A DNA stretch of 64,000 nucleotides from CAIZQW01 sp942493055 (GTDB lineage: Bacteria > Verrucomicrobiota > Kiritimatiellia > RFP12 > UBA1067). A program made the translations under genes and the position numbers. Under the pieces are notes generated by a model that saw only the letters and a list, made by a program, of their open reading frames with translations, was not told the DNA's origin and made no database searches. Positions 44,701 through 52,914 of the stretch are shown here, piece by piece. Position 1 is the first letter of the stretch. Each line of letters starts with the position of its first letter. The stretch covers positions 4,464,001 through 4,528,000 of the forward strand of contig OW818680.1 in assembly GCA_942493055.1 (NCBI GenBank). The letters run 5' to 3'.

Positions 44701-46513
44701 TGCCGCCGTTGCCGAGCTGCAGGGTGCCGGCGCTGACGGTCGTGGGGCCGGTGTAGCTGTTTGCGGCGGTCAGGGCCGTCGTGCCCGTGCCGGCCTGGGT
44801 GAAGCCGCCGGCGCCCGTAATGGCCGCGCTGCTGAAGTCCGCGCCCTGGGTGACGGTGTCGGTCTGGTTGATTGTGAAGAGGGCGTTCTCGGCCACGCTG
44901 ATCGCGCTGGAAGGACTCAGCGAACCATTCAAGCCGGCGTTGCCGAGTTGAAGGGTGCCGGCGCTGATGGTCGTAGGACCGGTGTAGCTGTTCGCGCCGA
45001 AGAGCGTGAGCGCCCCGCCGTCCACGGTCAGCGCGACCTTGCCGCCGTCCGTGCCCAGCGTGTCACGGATGAGTCCCGAGTAGACCGAGGTGCCGGTGGT
45101 CGTCAGCGTGGAGACCCCGGCGCCGCTGTTGTTGCCGATCTGAGAGGAATAACTCTGGGTTATGCCGACGAGCTGCTGATTGAACCCGGCGAGGTCCAGA
45201 TTTGCGGCTGCTGAACTGGCAATAGAAAGTGTGGCTGATGTCGAGAGCCCGTTGTCCGCGCCGAGCCGGATCGTTCCCTGTCCGATGGTGAAGTTGGCAT
45301 ATGACCCGCCGCCGCTGAAGATACCGGTGCCGATGCGGAAGGAGGGCGTGACGCTGGCAATGATGGGGCAGGCGATCGTCAGTGACCCGCCGGTGCCGGT
45401 GCTGGCGAAGTGGCCGCCGGCGCTGGCATTCCCGGTTATGGTCAGGGTTCCGTTGCTGAGCGTGGCGTTGCCCCCGGCGCCTCCGTTCTCGATCAGCCCT
45501 CGGCCTGCCACGCCCGTGCCCCCGTTGATCGTGATGCTGTTCGTGAGGGTGACGCTGTTTGCAATGACCAGCCGGGTGGCGGTGGAGTTGAACGTCACGG
45601 CTCCGGTGCCCAGTGCGTTATCATGTCCCGCGTGGAGGATATAGCTGTCTACCGTCGTGCCGCCGCTGTAGGTGTTGTCCCCGGTGAGCACCACCGTACC
45701 GCTGCCAACCTTGCTGAGCATGCCGACACCCGCGATCGGCGTGTCAAGGGTCAGCGTGATGTTGTTGAATGGACCAAGGCCGCCTCCCCCGGCACCCAGG
45801 GTGATTCCCCTGTTGCCCAGGGAGGTGATATTCACACTGGTGGTGAGCCAGCCTCCGTCCAGGGTCAACTGGTCAGCGACGAACGAAACCGGCTCTTCGC
45901 CCAGACCGGCAGCCGACGCAATCACGATTGAGCCCTGTTTCACAAGCGTCTTTCCCGTGTAGGTGTTCGCAGCGAGCAGGCGCAACCCGCCGGTTCCCTC
46001 CTTGGTGATTCCGTAGCTTCCGGTCACCGGGCGGGTGATGTGCACGTTTGCCGAGCCGTTCTGCGTGACGGTCAGGTTGTTGAGCAGCACCACGTTGCCG
46101 CCCGCCTCGCCGAGGTAGTGAATCGCGGAGGAGCCCGCGTCCACCGTGATCACGGGGGCGACCATGTCGCTGCCCAGGTTCAGGTCGCGCGCTTCAGTGC
46201 CACCGCTCGTGCTGGCAAGCCGGATCCGCACGGTACTGGTCGCATTGGAATTGAAAGTGAGTGAGCTGATGGTACGGGCCGATTCGCCCAGGAAGGTTGA
46301 AAGGTTGCCCGCGTCGGTGGCGTAGAAAAGCATATTCGCCTGATCGCCCCACACCGGGGATGCACTCCAGTTGGCGTCTGTCCCCCAGTCGCCGCTGCTG
46401 GATCCGTTCCAGTCGTAATCCGCCGCGCGGACTGAAAAAGAGAGGAAAAGCGCTGCCATTGCCGCGCAAGAAAGTGGACTCGCTTTGACCTGCATCATTC
46501 GTGCTGTACACAT
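41717..46513 (-). CDS. Giant secreted PATR (autotransporter-associated beta-strand repeat) protein
   Basis: 1598 residues from the ATG at 46513, chosen because GGAGG lies 5 bp upstream of it; the ATG at 46525 would include that site. A signal peptide ends near SVRAADY. The mature protein is a ladder of passenger repeats with the PATR signature (GGLRLLAANTYTGKTLVKQG, AGTLQLGNG, GAGTLALAATNTYTGVTRVEAG). It should form a long beta-solenoid on the surface. No autotransporter beta-barrel, PEP-CTERM or LPXTG end is present; the end is a short module (ITFKGHSVKITEEGYIVW). It could bind polysaccharide or other cells. It is divergent from the GH99 operon. Confidence 0.88.
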   Translation of the reverse strand: MCTARMMQVKASPLSCAAMAALFLSFSVRAADYDWNGSSSGDWGTDANWSASPVWGDQANMLFYATDAGNLSTFLGESARTISSLTFNSNATSTVRIRLASTSGGTEARDLNLGSDMVAPVITVDAGSSAIHYLGEAGGNVVLLNNLTVTQNGSANVHITRPVTGSYGITKEGTGGLRLLAANTYTGKTLVKQGSIVIASAAGLGEEPVSFVADQLTLDGGWLTTSVNITSLGNRGITLGAGGGGLGPFNNITLTLDTPIAGVGMLSKVGSGTVVLTGDNTYSGGTTVDSYILHAGHDNALGTGAVTFNSTATRLVIANSVTLTNSITINGGTGVAGRGLIENGGAGGNATLSNGTLTITGNASAGGHFASTGTGGSLTIACPIIASVTPSFRIGTGIFSGGGSYANFTIGQGTIRLGADNGLSTSATLSIASSAAANLDLAGFNQQLVGITQSYSSQIGNNSGAGVSTLTTTGTSVYSGLIRDTLGTDGGKVALTVDGGALTLFGANSYTGPTTISAGTLQLGNAGLNGSLSPSSAISVAENALFTINQTDTVTQGADFSSAAITGAGGFTQAGTGTTALTAANSYTGPTTVSAGTLQLGNGGTSGSLNTASALSVAENARFAVNRSDLVTQGTAFSGAALTGAGGFTQAGTGTTILTAANSYTGPTTVSAGILQLGAANTLPTSSPVILGSGTLALGGFANAAGALTVTGTAKIDLGTSGSLSFADSSGATWTGNLVLTGTRGATTLRFGTDASALTPDQLSRISCNGKNVYLDASGYLTEGSAYGFYWDGNGTVSGFGTAAGTWAAPTISQWSFSEDGTATPEASATTFTFLPVNFGTASAGLAAGTITVSGTVEAGSLQFGSASEAIILSGGSIILADTSALTVNTTTGTVSSVLAGAATALSKAGDGTLVLSGANTYTGATTINDGILGIANALALQNSPLDTAGSVTGSDTTGMRAAVTSLTLGGLTGDKDLSALFSTVAGGYESLAGIALNVPTGAELIYAGAIANGAAGMTLTKKGAGTQTLTGANTSTGNLQIEAGTLKLGGNDRLSSASGLEIAANAPASATLDLDGFDQTLARLVYQGVNSSGELTVIGQAGSTLTVTALIDTAIGPGGAISATRTVTADFSGLDAFVWNGSGYNFRIGPEGNSNTAANPGTSTVLLGRENSLTAAAIRLGHKGLSNHGGTSLMSLGQTNVLHADTLSIGASGRSFATLNFRTGLTTPWTKIRGKNGTSALASWDVGKVATYATATVKDWTATVDFTGGELDAAVGALRLGMADTGAQADRAGVQNSFFNMQKGVLEVTTLSLGLLLGSGSVASSRTFIGNGTFTLNHADGIVKAESVILGTKNNSLTVKSGAVAAANGVFNLQAGTLEAKTIGCGAQTGPGDTTQAFNFSGGTVRNLANNDLSIANAPVNLIGSGTRVFEATEGRSITVADTAVINGDGGFTKAGAGTLALAATNTYTGVTRVEAGTLQLGADDAMATNSVVVLAGGTLAVGNFENELGLLEITGSAMLDLGDGTGSLSFPDCSAALWTGTLSLTGRLGKTTLRFGTSATALTPGQLERITFKGHSVKITEEGYIVWTPGTLVRFH
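44496..44992. repeat. Tandem 231-bp repeats inside the PATR gene
   Basis: A 35-bp anchor starting CCGGCGCTGACGG recurs at 44496, 44727 and 44958, spaced exactly 231 bp (77 codons). The two full units 44531-44761 and 44762-44992 align along their whole length with scattered differences. Each encodes one 77-residue block with NSYTGPTTVSAG. The exact in-frame spacing points to duplication by recombination. Confidence 0.8.
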
Positions 46514-46574
46514 ATAGACCTCCATTCACGTCACCATAGCAATTCAGAACCTGCCGCTTTTAAATTATGGTGTC

Positions 46575-46603
46575 ATTGTGCTGAAAAGGACGAAAAATGT
46601 CAA
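46575..46603 (-). promoter_or_regulatory. Putative promoter of the PATR gene
   Basis: On the minus strand, TTGACA (46603-46598) is followed after 17 bp by CACAAT (46580-46575). Transcription would start near 46568, about 55 nt before the ATG at 46513. Perfect -35, moderate -10; sequence match only. Confidence 0.4.
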
Positions 46604-46640
46604 CCCTCTAAAATTAAAAAAATCCGCAGTCCACAAACCC

Positions 46641-46669
46641 TTGTCAGTCACACGATGTTTTAGTATTGT
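46641..46669 (+). promoter_or_regulatory. Putative promoter of the GH99-sulfatase operon
   Basis: TTGTCA (46641-46646), 17 bp, then TATTGT (46664-46669), in the 198-bp divergent region. It would give a leader of about 36 nt before the ATG at 46712. An AGGAG lies at ~46686, further from the start than usual. Sequence match only. Confidence 0.4.
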
Positions 46670-46711
46670 TTAAACAAGGATTTACAAGGAGAAAAAAAGG
46701 AAACTGAAAAC

Positions 46712-47833
46712 ATGACCCGGTCCCTCACGATCCTCGTCTTCCTGCTCGCGCCACTGGTGGCGTTGCGCGCTGAAGATGCTCCGCCCGCTCGTCCCCTCCT
46801 GCTGGCGAATTACTATTGCTGGTATCACGATGCCCAGCATCCGAAGCAACCCTTCCTGCACTGGACGTATCCGTCGTCAGCCACGAATGCGTTGGCGAAG
46901 AAGGCACAGCAGCCTGGCGAGCCGCCGCCGAACAGCGTCTTCCGTCCGCTCGCAGGCCTCTACGACAGCGCCGACCCCAAGGTCGCCGAGTGGCACGTGC
47001 AACTGGCGAAGGCTGCGGGCATTGATGCCTTTCTCGTGGACTGGTGGGACACGCACAATCAGCTCGACCAGAACGTGGATCGCGGCATCGTGGTAGCGGC
47101 AGAGAAACACGGCTTTAAATTCGCCCTGCTCGATGAACGTGCGCAGTTTCACCAGAAGTTCGAGGACTATCAGGCGATGCTCGCGCGTGGCTTGAAACGC
47201 TACAAAGACAACCCTGCCTACCTGCGGATAGAGGGGCGCCCGGTGGTGTATCTCTATCAGGTCGCAGCCAAGCCGGGACTGACGCCGGCAGAGTTCCCGC
47301 TGCTGAAGAAATATGTCGAGGCTGAAGTCGGCCCGGTCTACTGGATCGTGGACAAGATCGCCCACGATGGAAAGGCGAACAAGGCCGGCGACATCGACCG
47401 CGAGAAATGCATCCCTGCTGACTGGCTCGTGACACCGGGCGTGGACAGCTTCGCCTTCTACAGCACCTTCTCGAATTTTCGGGCGCATGACTATGACGCC
47501 CTCGCCGGCAAATATTGCTACCTGACGAAACTCGCCCACGACGCGGGCAAAAAGATGCTCCTGCCCGTCCATCCCGGACACGACAACTCGAACTTCCGCG
47601 ATGATCCCTACGTGATGCCGCGCCGGGACGGTCAGACGCTGCGCGACTTCCTTCGCGCCGCCACGGATGCCAAAGCGGACTACATCATGGTCACCAGTTG
47701 GAACGAATGGCCCGAGTCCACCGTCATCGAGCCCTCCTGCTCATGGCCCGATCCATATCTGTATCTGAAGATTTTAGCGGAGTGGAAAGGCGTAACATTC
47801 ACGCAGCCGCCCCTGCCGACGATGAAGGAATAG
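46712..47833 (+). CDS. Secreted GH99/GH71-like glycoside hydrolase (WbsX-like fold)
   Basis: 373 residues with a signal peptide (LTILVFLLAPLVALRAEDA). The mature protein has LLLANYYCWYHDAQHP near the start, AAGIDAFLVDWWDT, GRPVVYLYQV and VTSWNEWPESTVIEPS near the end, which are marks of the GH99-like/WbsX TIM-barrel group (endo-alpha-mannanase-like). Exact substrate unknown. The sulfatase 3 start is 5 bp after its stop, so both are co-expressed. Confidence 0.8.
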   Translation: MTRSLTILVFLLAPLVALRAEDAPPARPLLLANYYCWYHDAQHPKQPFLHWTYPSSATNALAKKAQQPGEPPPNSVFRPLAGLYDSADPKVAEWHVQLAKAAGIDAFLVDWWDTHNQLDQNVDRGIVVAAEKHGFKFALLDERAQFHQKFEDYQAMLARGLKRYKDNPAYLRIEGRPVVYLYQVAAKPGLTPAEFPLLKKYVEAEVGPVYWIVDKIAHDGKANKAGDIDREKCIPADWLVTPGVDSFAFYSTFSNFRAHDYDALAGKYCYLTKLAHDAGKKMLLPVHPGHDNSNFRDDPYVMPRRDGQTLRDFLRAATDAKADYIMVTSWNEWPESTVIEPSCSWPDPYLYLKILAEWKGVTFTQPPLPTMKE

Positions 47834-47838
47834 CCGCC

Positions 47839-49371
47839 ATGATGAACCCCACACTGACACTCCTGACAGCCCTACTGACCGCCTCGTTGTCCTCGTTGCA
47901 CGCCGTTGAAGCGACAACGAAGATAGCCGGAGACAAACCCAATGTGCTCATCATCCTCGTCGATGATATGGGCTATGGCGATCCGCATTGCTTCAATCCC
48001 GACTCGAAGATTGCGACGCCGCATATTGACCGCCTGGCGAGTGAAGGAATGCGCTTCACAGATGCGCACGCGGGCGGGTCCATCTGCGTGCCGAGCCGCT
48101 ATAGTTTGCTGAGCGGGCGGATGCCGTATCGCAATTGGAGCGCACGGAACGCGACCGTGCAGACGCGCAACAACCGGGAGATGCTGCACTTTCAGCAGCC
48201 GATGCTCCAGCACGAGCCAGGGCGCTTAAACCTTGCCACGCTTATGAAGAAACAGGGTTATGCCACGGCCTGCGTCGGCAAATGGCATCAGGGCATGTCG
48301 TCAAAGGCCGAGGCCGATGGCACGCTGAAGATCACGCCTGTGGACTTCGGCTTCGACTATTACTTCGGTTTCGATGCGCCGGAGCAGGGGCCGTATGCCT
48401 TCATCGAGAACAAGCGCTTTGTCGTCGCGCCGACGGAGGCCATTGAAAATCATCCCGGCGAAGGCGTGACCAACCCCGAGACGCAGGGAGCGCATTGGCG
48501 CAAAGGTCTGGCAGCGCCGGGGTGGACCTTCGAAGGCTACCTTTCCCCCGTCGCAACGAAGGCCGAAGCGTGGCTCGCGAAACACGCGGCGGGCACTGGC
48601 AAGGAACCGTTTTTCCTCTACTACGCCATTCCCGCGCCGCATGCGCCGTGGGCGACAGCGAGCGCGTTCAAAGGCAAGAGTGGAGCGGGTCAATACGGCG
48701 ACTATGTGATGAACGTGGATGCCCTGATCGGCCAAGTGGTGGCGACTTTGGAGCGGCTGAAGTTGAAGGAGAACACCCTGATCTTCTTCTCCAGCGACAA
48801 CGGCCCTGTCTGGTATCCGCAGGATATCGAGAAGTCGGGCCACCGCGCCGCCGGTCCGTGGAATGGGATGAAAGGCGCGCTCACCGAGGCCGGACACCGC
48901 ATGCCCTTCATCGCGAACTGGCCGGGCAAGATTAAGCCGGGTAGCTCGTGCAATGAGCTGATTTGCTTCACCGACATGATGGCGACACTCACGTCGCTGC
49001 TCGGCGAAAAACTCCCGGACGATGCCGGCGGGGACAGCTTCGACATCTCACCTCTTCTGCGAGGCGAGAAGCCCGCGAAACCCATTCGCAACGGCATGGT
49101 GCATGTCAACTACGGCTCCTACACGCTCGCGATCCGGGAGGGCGATTGGAAACTGATCCTCCCCGAATGGGTTTACGTGGCAAAGGACGGCATTATCACG
49201 CCCGATCACATCGTCGAGACTACGGGCAAAGGGCCGAACGAAAAGTTCCAGCTCTTCAACCTCCGTACTGATCCCGGCGAAAAGACGAATCTCTTTGCGA
49301 AAGAACCAGACAAGGCGAAGGAACTCTTCACCGCGCTCAAGGCCGACCTTGCCCGCGGGAGGAGCCGCTAA
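47839..49371 (+). CDS. Secreted sulfatase 3 (S1 family)
   Basis: 510 residues from the first of two ATG codons at 47839; a longer frame from 47698 would overlap the upstream gene. The signal peptide is MMNPTLTLLTALLTASLSSLHA. Metal residues are in VDDMGYGDP and the formylglycine signature is C83-V-P-S-R87 (GGSICVPSRYSLLSG). GKWHQGM and FFSSDNGPVWYP follow, and the end has FQLFNLRTDPGEKTNLF. It is the arylsulfatase A type and likely removes sulfate from the glycan attacked by the neighbouring hydrolases. Confidence 0.95.
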   Translation: MMNPTLTLLTALLTASLSSLHAVEATTKIAGDKPNVLIILVDDMGYGDPHCFNPDSKIATPHIDRLASEGMRFTDAHAGGSICVPSRYSLLSGRMPYRNWSARNATVQTRNNREMLHFQQPMLQHEPGRLNLATLMKKQGYATACVGKWHQGMSSKAEADGTLKITPVDFGFDYYFGFDAPEQGPYAFIENKRFVVAPTEAIENHPGEGVTNPETQGAHWRKGLAAPGWTFEGYLSPVATKAEAWLAKHAAGTGKEPFFLYYAIPAPHAPWATASAFKGKSGAGQYGDYVMNVDALIGQVVATLERLKLKENTLIFFSSDNGPVWYPQDIEKSGHRAAGPWNGMKGALTEAGHRMPFIANWPGKIKPGSSCNELICFTDMMATLTSLLGEKLPDDAGGDSFDISPLLRGEKPAKPIRNGMVHVNYGSYTLAIREGDWKLILPEWVYVAKDGIITPDHIVETTGKGPNEKFQLFNLRTDPGEKTNLFAKEPDKAKELFTALKADLARGRSR

Positions 49372-49426
49372 TACCCAAAGCCGTCGACACTTTAATAACG
49401 ATGAAACCAAAAGGGAGAACACGAAA

Positions 49427-50212
49427 ATGAATGGTCATTATTCTGTAGGCAAAATAGTACTCGCCGGATTTTGTCTTGCAGCCCTCAGCAGCAAGGCCCA
49501 AAACACGAATGATTGGAGTTCAACGAATATTCAGAGCCGTGTGCAATATGCGATTGAAAACTCGGAGCGTATGTTTCGATATGACTTTGATGTTGTTGTG
49601 GCCTCGGAGCAGATGAACACGCTGATCGAGGAAAAAATTACGGAGGGTTCGCCGCTGCCTGTAGAGATCAACCAGCTCATATTGCTGTATCGCAACGGTG
49701 ACGCCAACTTCAAGGCGAGCATTCTGGGGTTGCCTCCCGAGTTCCGGGATCAGGTCGAACCCAAGCTGAACGAGATAATCAAAAAGAGTGGGTTTGCCAC
49801 CTTTTGGGGCAAGGCAACAAAATCTTTCCTGTCGCTCGCCAAGGAAGAGCTCGCAAAGGGCGAACAGTTGGTTCTGGTCAAAGAGTCAAAAGAGCAGTTG
49901 GTGGTTGCCCTTGAAAAGTTGGACAGGCCTTTTCATAAGGACGCTCGGCTGAATGCCATCCGATTGATCATCGACAAGAAAACCAGGCTTGTGACCGGGG
50001 CGCGGTTATATTTGGCAGAGGCAAAGGATCTGACTGTGATGATTGAATACAACTTCCTGAAAATAGAAGGCGAAGAGACGCCGTTGCCTGTCTGGTCGAG
50101 CATTCAAGTTGAACAGAATTCGTGGATGGGGACACTTTTCGGGTTTATCGGGTGGCCTAATAAGATTCTTGTCAATTATTCTGACTACAAGTTCCACAAG
50201 GCACCCCAGTAG
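49427..50212 (+). CDS. Secreted protein of unknown function, possible LolA-like fold
   Basis: 261 residues from the ATG at 49427, which has AGGGAG upstream; a longer frame from 49295 overlaps the sulfatase. A signal peptide ends near SSKAQ. The C-terminal half (RLIIDKKTRLVTGARLYLAE, then NYSDYKFHK at the end) is built of beta strands like LolA/LppX-type lipoprotein carriers, but the match is weak. It lies between a sulfatase and a GH13-like gene and has less GC-rich codons. Role unknown. Confidence 0.6.
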   Translation: MNGHYSVGKIVLAGFCLAALSSKAQNTNDWSSTNIQSRVQYAIENSERMFRYDFDVVVASEQMNTLIEEKITEGSPLPVEINQLILLYRNGDANFKASILGLPPEFRDQVEPKLNEIIKKSGFATFWGKATKSFLSLAKEELAKGEQLVLVKESKEQLVVALEKLDRPFHKDARLNAIRLIIDKKTRLVTGARLYLAEAKDLTVMIEYNFLKIEGEETPLPVWSSIQVEQNSWMGTLFGFIGWPNKILVNYSDYKFHKAPQ

Positions 50213-50225
50213 AACGGAGCATCAG

Positions 50226-52859
50226 ATGATAAAATATTCGCTCATGAGGAAGCAGATCCCTCTCATCGCCCTGCTGCTGGTGTCGTCGTCCGCGCTGGCT
50301 GCAGATGCTGATTGGCAGCTTGAGAACGCGCATCTCAAGCTGCGGTTTGATGCGCGCACAGGGAACTGGGTCAGCCTGATTGACCGGCGCTCCGGCGAAG
50401 AGATGGTCTCCGGCAGGTCGCCGCACGCGGCAGTCGCGCCGGCGGGCGTCGCCAGGATCGATCTCGAGAGCGTCAGGCAGGCGCTGAGCAACCGACAGGC
50501 CATCGCCTTGATGGACGGCTGGCGCTATACGCCGAATCCGCCCGCGCCCGAAATCGCCGCGCGCTTTCCGCAAGGGAGCTTCGACGGCGCAACGTGGGCG
50601 CCGACTCCTATGCCGAGTCGACGCGGGGTGGGCGACGACCTTCTGCGTGAGCGCGTCGGCGATTTCTGGTATCGCTGTGAATTCCTGGCACCGGCCCATT
50701 GGCCCGAGGCGCCCTTGGCGCTGGTCATTGGCGCGGTGGATGATTTGGACGAGACATGGTTGAACGGCCAGCGCATCGGTCGCACCGGAGTCGGCACGCC
50801 GCATCATTGGGAGACGCCGCGCTGCTACGCATTCCCCTCTCGGCTTCTACGTCGCGGGCAGACCAACGCGCTGCTGCTCAAAGTCACCAACGGGGCCTTT
50901 GACGGCGGCATCCGTGGGCCGGTGGTGATCGGGTTGGCAACGGCCCTGCCCATTATAGAAGCCGAAGCGCCCGCCATCAGCGGACACAGCTTGAAGCAAG
51001 AGGCGGATGGACAGCGGTTGGAAGTGGTCGCCAGGCAGGGTGACTTTGAATATCGCGTCGGGTTTGTGCTGCGGGATAATGCCCGGATGTTCACGCGGCA
51101 GATGGCCGTGCGAAATGTCTCGGCGCAGGAACAGCTCTTCCAGACTGGCTTCTTCCGGACACCGCCGCTGTCGGTTGGCGCGCGGCAGAGCGTGATCTTC
51201 CCCGGCAGCCTGCCGGTAGGGGATCAACTTGCGGCCACGCTTCCTGAGGATACGCCGCTCCGACCCCGGAGCGAAGAGCCTCTGGTCGTCTTGTGGGATC
51301 CCAAGACGCAACGAGGATTGGGCTCTTGGTTTCACTGCGAGGAGGAGTACGCGCCGGTGTCTGTGCTGAAGCGCGGCGCAGGCGTCGAAATCACTCACGC
51401 GCAAGGCATCGTGGTGCGGCTCAAGCCCGGTGCCACGGTGGCGCTGGGAACGCAGTACTTCTGGCTGGCCGATGGCTCTCGCGACGCGGCGCTGCGCGGG
51501 ATTCAGGAGGTGTATCGCGCCATCGGCTTGTGCGCGCCCACGAACGGTCTGCCGGGACTGCGCGACAGCGTGGTGTATTGCGGGCATCCTGGCGGGCCGC
51601 CGGAGCTGGACTTCCTGCGCTACGGCGGCTTTCGGGCGCTGGAGCGCTACGTGCCCACGCTTCGGAGGATGCATGTGGGCTTGCTGTGGCTGCTGCCCAT
51701 CTGGGAGCACGGCGATGGCCTGAAGTGGAACCTCTATTCGCCCTTCGACCATTACCAGGTGGATCACGTGCTGGGCACCACGGAAGACCTGAAGTCGCTT
51801 TCGCGCGCCTGTGCCAGCAATGGCATCCGGTTGCTGTTCGACCTCGTGCCGCACGGCCCGCCCGAGTTTACCCCGCTGGCCCGTCAGCACCCGGAATGGA
51901 TCGCCCGCACGCCCGATGGGAAGTATCAGACGGCTTGGAATCAGGTCGCGTTCGACAACCACCATCCCGGCTGGCAGGACTACATGGGCCGCGCGGCCGA
52001 GTGGGGGGCGCGGGAGTTTGGGGCCGTGGGAGCCCGCGTGGACTGTGGCGCGGGCGGACCCCTGAACTGGAATCGAGCCGTCACCGATCGCCCGTCGCTG
52101 TCCTCGCTGGCCGGCGGGCTGGGGATGAATCAAGCGATCCGCGCAGGTTACGAGCGGGTGCATCAAGCGGTGGTCGTGCTGCCAGAGGAATATACGGGAG
52201 CCAACATTTTCAATCGTGTGGCGGATCTCACCTACGATTCCCAGTTTTACTTCCTGCACGTCGACCTTCTGGAGCGCAACGCGCCGCCGGCAGATTGGGC
52301 GGCCACGCTTCAACAGTTCCTGCATGACCAACAGCAGACGCTGCCGCCGGGCGCGCTCAAGATGCGCTGGATCAGCAACCATGACACCGTGATGTGGGCG
52401 TTTCAGAAGCAGCGGCCCGCCAAGGCCTACGGAGTCGAGAGGATGCGTGCCCTGCTGGCCTTGTGCGCCCTGATCGAAGGCGTGCCGATGCTCTACCAAG
52501 GCGACGAAGACCCGGCGGTTTATGGGGGCCAAGGCCAGGTGAGTGTGGATTTTCTGGCGCGGCTGTATGGACTGCGTAAAGAGATCAGGGCGCTGCGCGA
52601 AGGCATCGCCGATTACGCCGCTGTGCAGGCATCGGACGGCGTCTTTGCCGCCCTGCGGGGTCTAAACCAAGAGACAACCTTGGTGCTGATAAGCCTCAAT
52701 CCGCAACCCGTGACATCTTCAGTGGCAATGCCCGCCCAGTGCCAGGGTGTATGGGTGGACCGTCTCTCAGGCGAGGTGTTTAAACTCGCGGGCACCCATC
52801 GCATGGCGATGAGTCCGTTCCAAGTGCGCGTACTGGTGCGGGACGGACGAAACCTGTGA
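50226..52859 (+). CDS. Secreted GH13 (alpha-amylase)-like hydrolase with N-terminal beta domains
   Basis: 877 residues from the ATG at 50226, 13 bp after the previous stop. A signal peptide (~7-26) leads to N-terminal beta domains: a sugar-binding jelly-roll around VGDFWYRCEFLAPAHWPEAPLALVIG, then a sandwich. The C-terminal half has GH13 motifs: GARVDCGAG with the nucleophile-type Asp606, LPEEYTGAN with Glu (~655), and SNHDTVMW with Asp (~719). It should cut alpha-glucosidic or related bonds outside the cytoplasm. Members of this type can be acid-sugar or trehalose enzymes, so the substrate is open. Confidence 0.75.
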   Translation: MIKYSLMRKQIPLIALLLVSSSALAADADWQLENAHLKLRFDARTGNWVSLIDRRSGEEMVSGRSPHAAVAPAGVARIDLESVRQALSNRQAIALMDGWRYTPNPPAPEIAARFPQGSFDGATWAPTPMPSRRGVGDDLLRERVGDFWYRCEFLAPAHWPEAPLALVIGAVDDLDETWLNGQRIGRTGVGTPHHWETPRCYAFPSRLLRRGQTNALLLKVTNGAFDGGIRGPVVIGLATALPIIEAEAPAISGHSLKQEADGQRLEVVARQGDFEYRVGFVLRDNARMFTRQMAVRNVSAQEQLFQTGFFRTPPLSVGARQSVIFPGSLPVGDQLAATLPEDTPLRPRSEEPLVVLWDPKTQRGLGSWFHCEEEYAPVSVLKRGAGVEITHAQGIVVRLKPGATVALGTQYFWLADGSRDAALRGIQEVYRAIGLCAPTNGLPGLRDSVVYCGHPGGPPELDFLRYGGFRALERYVPTLRRMHVGLLWLLPIWEHGDGLKWNLYSPFDHYQVDHVLGTTEDLKSLSRACASNGIRLLFDLVPHGPPEFTPLARQHPEWIARTPDGKYQTAWNQVAFDNHHPGWQDYMGRAAEWGAREFGAVGARVDCGAGGPLNWNRAVTDRPSLSSLAGGLGMNQAIRAGYERVHQAVVVLPEEYTGANIFNRVADLTYDSQFYFLHVDLLERNAPPADWAATLQQFLHDQQQTLPPGALKMRWISNHDTVMWAFQKQRPAKAYGVERMRALLALCALIEGVPMLYQGDEDPAVYGGQGQVSVDFLARLYGLRKEIRALREGIADYAAVQASDGVFAALRGLNQETTLVLISLNPQPVTSSVAMPAQCQGVWVDRLSGEVFKLAGTHRMAMSPFQVRVLVRDGRNL

Positions 52860-52914
52860 ACACGAAACGACTGCCATGAAACAACGCTAAAATAACCAAC
52901 AAGGAACACGAATC

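Noticed and set aside
43700..46200. CRISPR or non-coding satellite
   Set aside because: The repeats are in frame and encode PATR solenoid blocks of one protein.
50847..52532. 561-codon open frame on the minus strand
   Set aside because: It is fully antisense to the GH13-like gene, has no family resemblance, and follows from the high GC content.
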